Shown piece by piece: positions 58,104 to 64,000 of a stretch of 64,000 nt of DNA. The notes below the pieces were generated by a model. It was not told where the DNA came from and searched no databases. It saw only the letters and a list, made by a program, of their open reading frames with translations. Source of the DNA: Cladocopium goreaui (Eukaryota; Sar; Dinophyceae; Suessiales; Symbiodiniaceae); contig CAMXCT020001779.1 in assembly GCA_947184155.2 (NCBI GenBank), forward strand, positions 334,956 to 398,955, read 5' to 3'. Made by a program: the position numbers and the translations under genes. The stretch's first letter is position 1; each line of letters opens with the position of its first letter.

Positions 58104-61100
58104 AGCCGTCGCAGCCCGCCGTCTTTGCCGGCGAAAACAAAACCTGCAGCCTTGGGCCCTCAAGCGGCTTCGGCAATGGGCCCACTCGTCTGCTGAAGAT
58201 CTGGTGTGGTTTTGGCCTTTTGATGCCCTCTGGCAATTGAAAGAGGCATAGTCGAAACCATCTTTCCCAGGATGGCAAATCAAAAATTTATCAAGACCTA
58301 TCAAAAAATCTGTGAAAATGCTGAAACCACCAGCCACCCTGATCCCCCTGATTCACCCTGACAGGCAAATGAGGCCTTGGACATAGCAGAGCCGAATTCG
58401 CCTGGATCTCAGTTTCAGCTCTCTCAGCCACGGGAAACCAATGGAAAAAACTCCAAAATCTGAAAAGAATCAACAGTCAGAAAAGAAAAACAACGTGAAA
58501 CTGCGGCTTTGATGATTTTCCGAACTACCAGGTCCGCTTTGATGATCAACGATTCGATTAAGGGCCGGGTCATGCCGGGTCCATTAAGTTTCCAAGTTTC
58601 AACGACAGAAAAAAAAGGATCCCTTGCCTGGATCGAAAGCGCCAGAGCTTGTGATGGCGACCTGACCGGTCAGGATTCGGGGTGCCCTCTTGTGATGGTT
58701 TAATGCGATTTAATCATCCTAATATGGTGATTTAATGTGACTGAACTAGCCAAAAGATGATGATAAGCCTGATAAGCGTTCAACAAAATCGTTTAACATT
58801 GACTAAATCATCATTTTCATCCATGTTCAATAGGTACACCATCGAAGTAAATGAACCATTTTTCATGGCAAACTGTTAGATTAGCGGTGGGAAATTCGTG
58901 CTGGATGATTCTGAATGTTGCATGCAGCCACCAGTGGGTAGCCATGGTGCAGCTCGTGTCAAATCGACCTGACCATGTGGCATGCATTGATGCATTTTAA
59001 GCGTGTAGTTCACGACATTGTCAGGTGTTGAGATTGGTGGCCAACATGTTTCAATAGGCACCTTCCCTAGTTTGCTATATGATATACAAATATGTATATA
59101 TATATATATATTTATCTATTTATCTATATTATACATATATATATATAGGAGGTTTCCTGAAATGGGGGTACCCCTAAATCATCCATTTGAATAGGGATTT
59201 CCATTATAAAGCAACAATTTTGGGGATCCCCCATTTATGGAAACTCCCTTTAATCTTATGTTCTTGTCTTTGCTATGCAACTTCCCTCGAAACGTCCGGG
59301 AATGCAAATCCCCGGAGTGGATCTGTCACGATGCTGCCTCTCACTTTTCTCTGGCAAGCAATCACCTCCATATTTGTGATTTCTACACACAATTATATAT
59401 ATATATATTATTATAAATATATATATATATATATGTGTGTGTGTATGTGTGTATATGTATATGTATAACGCACACACACACACACATATATATATATATG
59501 TATATGTATATGATTATATATAGACTTCTCGCGATTTATTTCTCGATGTTTCCATATTTGATCAGAAACATGGGGTTTCAATCTGTTTCAATTCTGTGTC
59601 TAATCAATTTTCAGCTATTTCCCTAACGATTCAACTGTCTCAAGGAAAATGCTGGTTCAACCATGCCAACACCCCCGAAATACAACAGACCGCATGCAAA
59701 TTTAACTGCCACCCTAGCACAAAAAAATACAGAACATTGAAAACACTAGACGACGGATGGGCCGAGGGCGTAGAGGAGCAGAGTCATCTGTGGTTAGTAT
59801 GGAGACACTATATTACAAGACAATATATTGAAGATGTATTATAGGCAGACGAGAAGAATAGTATCAAGATAATATATCACAAACACAAGACCATAGTTTG
59901 CATCGTAAATTTCGTATAGTTTTTCACACACAGAACTTTTTACAAAGAGACGCCTTTGCACACAGAGACTTTTACACACAGACGCTTTTACATACAGGCG
60001 CTTTTACACACAGGCGCTTTTACACACAGACGCTTTTACACACAGACGCTTTTACACACAGACGCGTTTACACACAGACGCGTTTACACTCAGAAGAGCG
60101 AAGAGCGTAGAAGAGCATGTTACTCTCTTGTAAGTAGTATCAAAGACATTGTAAGATGATGCAGATGACCAGCAGAAAGGAGATAGAAATACTATGTCAG
60201 ATTCTAAGCAGAAGTAGACAAAGATAAATACAAAATTTGAGAGACCGACAGAGACAAACAGCAAAGAAACACGTACACACACACAGATACACAAAGAGGA
60301 AGACACATACACGCACGCACACACAGAGGCACAGACACACGCGCACACAAAGAGGAAGGCACATACACGCACACATTCACAGGCACAGACATACACGCAG
60401 ACAAAGAGACCGACATGGGACGCACAAACAGACACGCAGACAGACACCAGGACACACACACACTCACTCACGGCGAAGTCATCGTTGTCGTGGCCACCTC
60501 AGCAACCCACATGTGAGCAAGAACGTGCAGCCTCATGTTGTCACATGGGCAAGTGTGCGATCAGCAGCTTTATTCACTGTCGACGAAATTGACGACAAAG
60601 TCTCAGTCAATTCTGCCGATGCACTACAACAAGTCTCAACAAGTGTCTCAACTCTCAGCTTCAACTACAAAACGTCACGAACATACTTTTTGCAATCATC
60701 TTGACATCGAAACATTCCGCGGTGTCAGGGCTCCACAACCTGGCATCGAATGAACTTCAAATGGAAAACACAGAAGCTTGCACACACAGACGCTTTTACA
60801 CAATAACGTTTTCCACACAGACACTTTTACACACAGACGTTTGACACAAAAAGGCTTTTACACACAGAAGCTTGCACACACAGAGGCTTTTACTCACAGA
60901 AGCTTTTACATACACAGAATTTTACACACAGAAACTTTTACACACACACACACACTTTGACACACAGAGTTACACACAGAAGCTTTCACACACAGAAGCT
61001 TTTACAGACAGAAGCTTTCGCACACAGAAGCTTTTACACACAAACACTTTCACACACAGAGACCGAACCCATGACATCGCAATTTTACTCAATTTTTGGC

Positions 61101-64000
61101 GATCGAACCTCATTTCGTGCAAAAGGGTTGCGCCCGGACACGAGAAATCGCAATTTTACCTCCATGTTTGGCGATCGAACCTCATTTCGAACGAAAGGGT
61201 TTGCCGGACGCTTTGCAAATCGCAATTTTACCGCAGTTTTTGGCGATCGAACCTCATTTCGTGCGAAAGGGTTGCGATTGGACGCCAGAATTCGCAATTT
61301 TACCTCAGTTTTTGGCGATCGAATCTCATTTCGTGCGAAAGGGTTGCGACGGGAACCCGGAAATCGCAATTTTACCTCAGTTGTTGGCGATTGAACCTCA
61401 TTTCGTGCGAAAGGGTTGCATTTCGTGGCGTCGCGCCTTCAAGAGAGAAATAGAAAAGAAGGAGGGAGCAAGAGGGCAAGAGAGAATGTGAAGATGTGAA
61501 GATGAGAAGATTTGAAGATGCACAGATGTGGAGATGTGAGGATGTGAAGATGAGAAGATGGGAAGATATGTGAAGATGAGAAGATGTGAAGATGAGAAGA
61601 TGTGAAGATGAGAAGATGTTTCACAGACCCCCACTATTAGAAGAACCCTGCGCTCAGACGCTCTCGGGAAAAAAACATCCCAAATTTGCCCAAATGGCAT
61701 TTTTGATATTTTTCCATGGCATTTTCCATGGATTCTCAGTCGTGGCATGTTCCATAGATTCTCAGAATCTATGGAAAATGCAGTGGAAAATGTGGGAATA
61801 TTTAGATTCTCCCAATGTTGGGTTTTCCATAGTTTTCCATCGATTTCATGAAATTTTCGCTAATTTTTTGTGTTTTTCTATCGATTTTCCATCCAAAGCC
61901 AAAGCCCTTCCGCTGGCCTCCTCCTCCGAATCCGTGGATCTGGAGGCCACGGCACTGGAGTCCTCCCAATTTTCGCAGATGTTTGATGATTTTGGGGGAG
62001 TTGAATAGGATCTGGGCAAATTATATTAATTCACTAACCTGAATCCTGAAATAAGACCATATTTGGACAATTCCCCTTACTAACCATTATTCCAGTGAGG
62101 TCGCAGTGAGGTCGTTATAATTTACCCAGATAGGATGGGATAACATCATGATGATTTCGTGGTGATATTTGTTGATCTTTTTTGTGGATGAAAAAGCGTC
62201 AGAAATTGGGTGATCTAATGAATTCATGGGTTGATGATTATAAGATGATTTGAGTGGGAATTGATTCATCAGTCCAAGATGTTCAAATATTTTTTGGGAC
62301 ACCAATTTTCCACTATGCTTATCTTTTTCGATGCAATTAAACCCATGACGCTACTAAACATCCCCATTGTATGGTTCCAAAAATGTTCCAAATATGTACT
62401 GTGTAAATCCCTTACTAAACAATGGATTCTGGGGGGCGTTTCATATCAAAGAGAAGGGCCACCAAACAGATTCAAAAGTAAAATCCCATTGGAAAACATA
62501 ACGTTTCTATTTTGTGTGGGGGGTACTGTAGTAGGTATAATTGTGAACAAGTACTACCCATGTGGACACAAGACCGTATATTTGTTCCGTTCTTATAAGG
62601 TATATATTATTATATTATTATAGGCAGTCCAATAATTTTAGGTACTTAAGTAGTACTTAAGCCAACTGAAGAACACGTTTTGCTGGGTACCTAACTGGGA
62701 GGCACCTACCGTATCTAAGATTTGAGATAAGTATAGATAAGTTATGTAGTTTTGTAGTAACGCAAAAGCAAATATCAGAATACCACACCAGAATATGGCC
62801 TGAAAAAAGGTGGAGTCCCTTCACTCTGGGTAGCTGGCCATTGAAATCCATGGTGAAATCCATGGTGAAATGATGGATTCTCCACATTGCTAGCTTACTG
62901 GGGAGTATCCCATCATAACATGGGTCTTTTTTAGCCCCAATCGGGGATGGTTCAGAAGTTCAGATGCCTATTTGAGATAATCATCCTGGGTATAGTAGGG
63001 ATGAAATAAGCACTTTTTGGAAACCCTGGGATCAACACAAATACTTACAATGAATTGTAGATATTCTTCTGGATACATTGGATACATTGGACATCGCAAT
63101 CCTGATTCACCTAAGCTGGGGAACTGACGAATCCCAAAGAAAAATGGATCACCAGTGTTTGTTTCGCTTTTCCAGGTAAGAATTGCAGGGATCAGCCAAC
63201 CAATGAACATGGACCTGCGATCTTCGCAACGGACTGTAGATTCACTGTAGATGCACAATAATCCAGAAACATCTGCTGGCAACGGAGGCTTCGCCAGTTG
63301 CACAGTCCTCGGCTTGATCTTCCCTGACCTTCAGCTTCCCACTTCCACCGTCATCCTCCGAAAACGTCGGGCAGCAAAGATCAGATTGGAACTAACAACA
63401 CACGACATGCTGCCATGCTATTGCCCTGTTGACTGTTGAGATCTCAATGCTCCGGTCCTACCGTCTGGTAAACTAACATAGCTATTGAAAATGGCCATAG
63501 AAATAGTGGATTTACCCATTAAACATAGTGATTTTCCATGGTTATGTTAGTTTACCGGAGGGTATCATTCCCTGGGGACAATCCTGGCCCATGGATTCAA
63601 TGGATCCCAATCCCCGGCCATCCCCGGCCTTGTCATCCCGCGCTATCTTCGTGAGTGTGTCAGGCTCACCACCTCTCTGGGACGGAACCTCCAGGCGTGT
63701 CGGTGGAACTGCAGGAACCTCCTCCCGGTGATTCATCAACGTTGGTTTATGAACCCCGGTAAGTATACAGTATACATCTACCGTCGAATCTACCGTCTAC
63801 CATGAATATCAGTTAAGCTGCTTATAAACGTAAAATCCACTTTGTCGCCATCATTCATCAAATTTCATCAGTTGATATCAATTGATCAGATCACTTATAT
63901 AATCCTAAATAAATTAAATATCACAGAAATAGAAGCTGCCACCAATGCATCAGCCCAAGGCCGGCGCCTGAGGATGCTCAGCATTTCGTTGAGTTTTCTC
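58104..64000 (+). CDS. Plus-strand gene with Cys-containing exons, runs off the window
   Basis: Candidate exons: 58104 to about 58190 (PSQPAVFAGENKTCSLGPSS), 58380 to about 58435 (ANEALDIAEPNSPGSQFQLS), about 58532-58582 (SALMINDSIKGRVMP), about 58643-58690 (RACDGDLTGQDSGCPL), about 59260-59350 (VRECKSPEWICHDAASHFSL before a GC donor), about 61896-61990 (AKALPLASSSESVDLEATAL), 63664-63758 (AHHLSGTEPPGVSVELQEPP before GTAAGT) and 63933-64000 (SCHQCISPRPAPEDAQHF). The last two join in phase. Scattered Cys and a possible N-glycosylation site (ENKT) suggest a secreted or surface protein, but no signal peptide or family is recognised, and more than one gene is possible. Introns hold several satellites. 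Confidence 0.4.
59090..59150. repeat. TATA microsatellite
   Basis: ATATATATATTTATCTATTT and ATACATATATATATA. It directly abuts the family 2 element at 59151. Confidence 0.75.
59151..59245. mobile_element. Short terminal-inverted-repeat element, family 2
   Basis: Left end GGTTTCCTGAAATGGGGGTA, right end TGGGGATCCCCCATTTATGG then AAACTCC, inverted to each other. It is about 95 bases and matches 35274-35366 at both ends. Confidence 0.7.
59392..59525. repeat. TA and TG/CA dinucleotide tract
   Basis: ATATATATATAT, GTGTGTGTATGTGTG and CACACACACACACA runs follow in series. GTGTGTGTATGTG and CACACACACAC could fold back on each other. Confidence 0.85.
59935..60095. repeat. 16-bp array CAGACGCTTTTACACA, first block
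   Basis: About ten units (ACACAGACGCTTTTAC with CGCG variants). The unit is the reverse complement of those at 24960-25075. Confidence 0.9.
60240..60475. repeat. ACACAGAC-rich low-complexity tract
   Basis: CACACACAGA, CACGCACGCAC and GACAGACAC runs. Frames on either strand are low-complexity by-products. Confidence 0.85.
60775..61058. repeat. 16-bp array, second block
   Basis: CACACAGAAGCTTTTA and CACACAGACGCTTTTA units, with AGCTT replacing CGCTT in most copies. It is the same family as 59935-60095. Confidence 0.9.
61078..61432. repeat. 72-bp tandem array, five copies
   Basis: Units start CGCAATTTTACCTCAGTTTT at 61078, 61149, 61221, 61293 and 61365 and include GGCGATCGAACCTCATTTCG. At 72 bases the unit keeps several frames open, so the repeated peptide NEVRSPKTEVKLR on the minus strand is likely a by-product. 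Confidence 0.95.
61485..61622. repeat. GAAGATGTGAAGATGA short tandem tract
   Basis: About 140 bases of GAAGATGA/GAAGATGTG units directly after the 72-bp array and a short A/G-rich link. Confidence 0.9.
62010..63450. other. Intronic DNA with few features
   Basis: No codon-biased exon of confidence was seen. A worn family 1 copy may lie at about 62820-62910 (GTAGCTGGCCATTGAAATCC to GCTAGCTTACTGGGGAGTA). A weak plus-strand exon candidate is near 63270-63370 (FASCTVLGLIFPDLQLPT). Confidence 0.3.
63459..63564. mobile_element. Short terminal-inverted-repeat element, family 1
   Basis: It starts TACCGTCTGGTAAACTAACA and ends ATGTTAGTTTACCGGAGGGT then A. The two ends pair over about 22 bases with few mismatches. 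It is 106 bases. Confidence 0.85.

Noticed and set aside
58643-58690. Similarity of GQDSGCPL to the GDSGGPL motif of trypsin-like proteases
   Set aside because: No matching His or Asp motifs were found in nearby exons, and the Gly-Gly is not kept.
61085-61453. Repeated 24-residue peptide frames
   Set aside because: They are explained by the 72-bp tandem unit; three plus frames and one minus frame are open at once.
1-64000. Dinoflagellate spliced-leader relic
   Set aside because: I looked for the TAGCCATTTTGGCTCAAG-type relic on both strands and saw none; a computed search could still find a diverged copy.

Overview
The window looks like nuclear DNA from a dinoflagellate, most likely of the Symbiodiniaceae/Suessiales type. 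Genes are cut into many short exons. Splice acceptors are AG, but donors are a mix of GT and GC (with GA as a possible third), which is known for dinoflagellate introns. Coding exons stand out by high G+C at third codon positions against AT-richer introns. Genes lie in long same-strand blocks. Introns and gaps carry many satellites, small inverted-repeat elements and one DIRS-like retroelement. No tRNA, rRNA, CRISPR array or bacterial-type operon was seen, and no dinoflagellate spliced-leader relic was found by eye. All exon models below were built by reading splice phase, frame and codon bias by hand.

Layout. Bases 1-26 kb form a plus-strand block. It holds the end of one gene (135-426), a six-exon Lys/Ser-rich gene (2301-5941), a gene ending at 8687 whose intron carries two 18-bp minisatellite arrays, and a large gene of about 12 exons (16330-23321). 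A DIRS-like retroelement (about 9573-16163, minus strand) sits in front of the large gene. It has a gag-like frame, a reverse transcriptase, an RNase H interrupted by a cytosine-methyltransferase-like segment, and a tyrosine recombinase. A smaller exon candidate follows near 26.1 kb.

Bases 23.4-28.1 kb are mostly satellite. Two copies of one composite module (a 12-bp array, then a 40/41-bp array, then a GA-rich tail) lie where the plus block meets a minus block.

Bases 28-57.6 kb form the minus-strand block: a possible TPR-like gene (28.3-30.0 kb), a poorly known gene (30.4-42.4 kb), and a well-supported L-type lectin cargo receptor related to ERGIC-53/VIP36 (43181-57623, 17 exons). The lectin shows a signal peptide, lectin fold, coiled coil, one membrane span and a short tail. 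A 1.8-2.1 kb inverted repeat has one arm in each of the last two genes. At about 57.6-58.1 kb the strand switches again, and a plus-strand gene with Cys-containing exons runs off the right edge.

Three families of short terminal-inverted-repeat elements recur between 30 and 64 kb. The proteins do not form a shared pathway. The one clear cellular role is ER-Golgi glycoprotein transport by the lectin.
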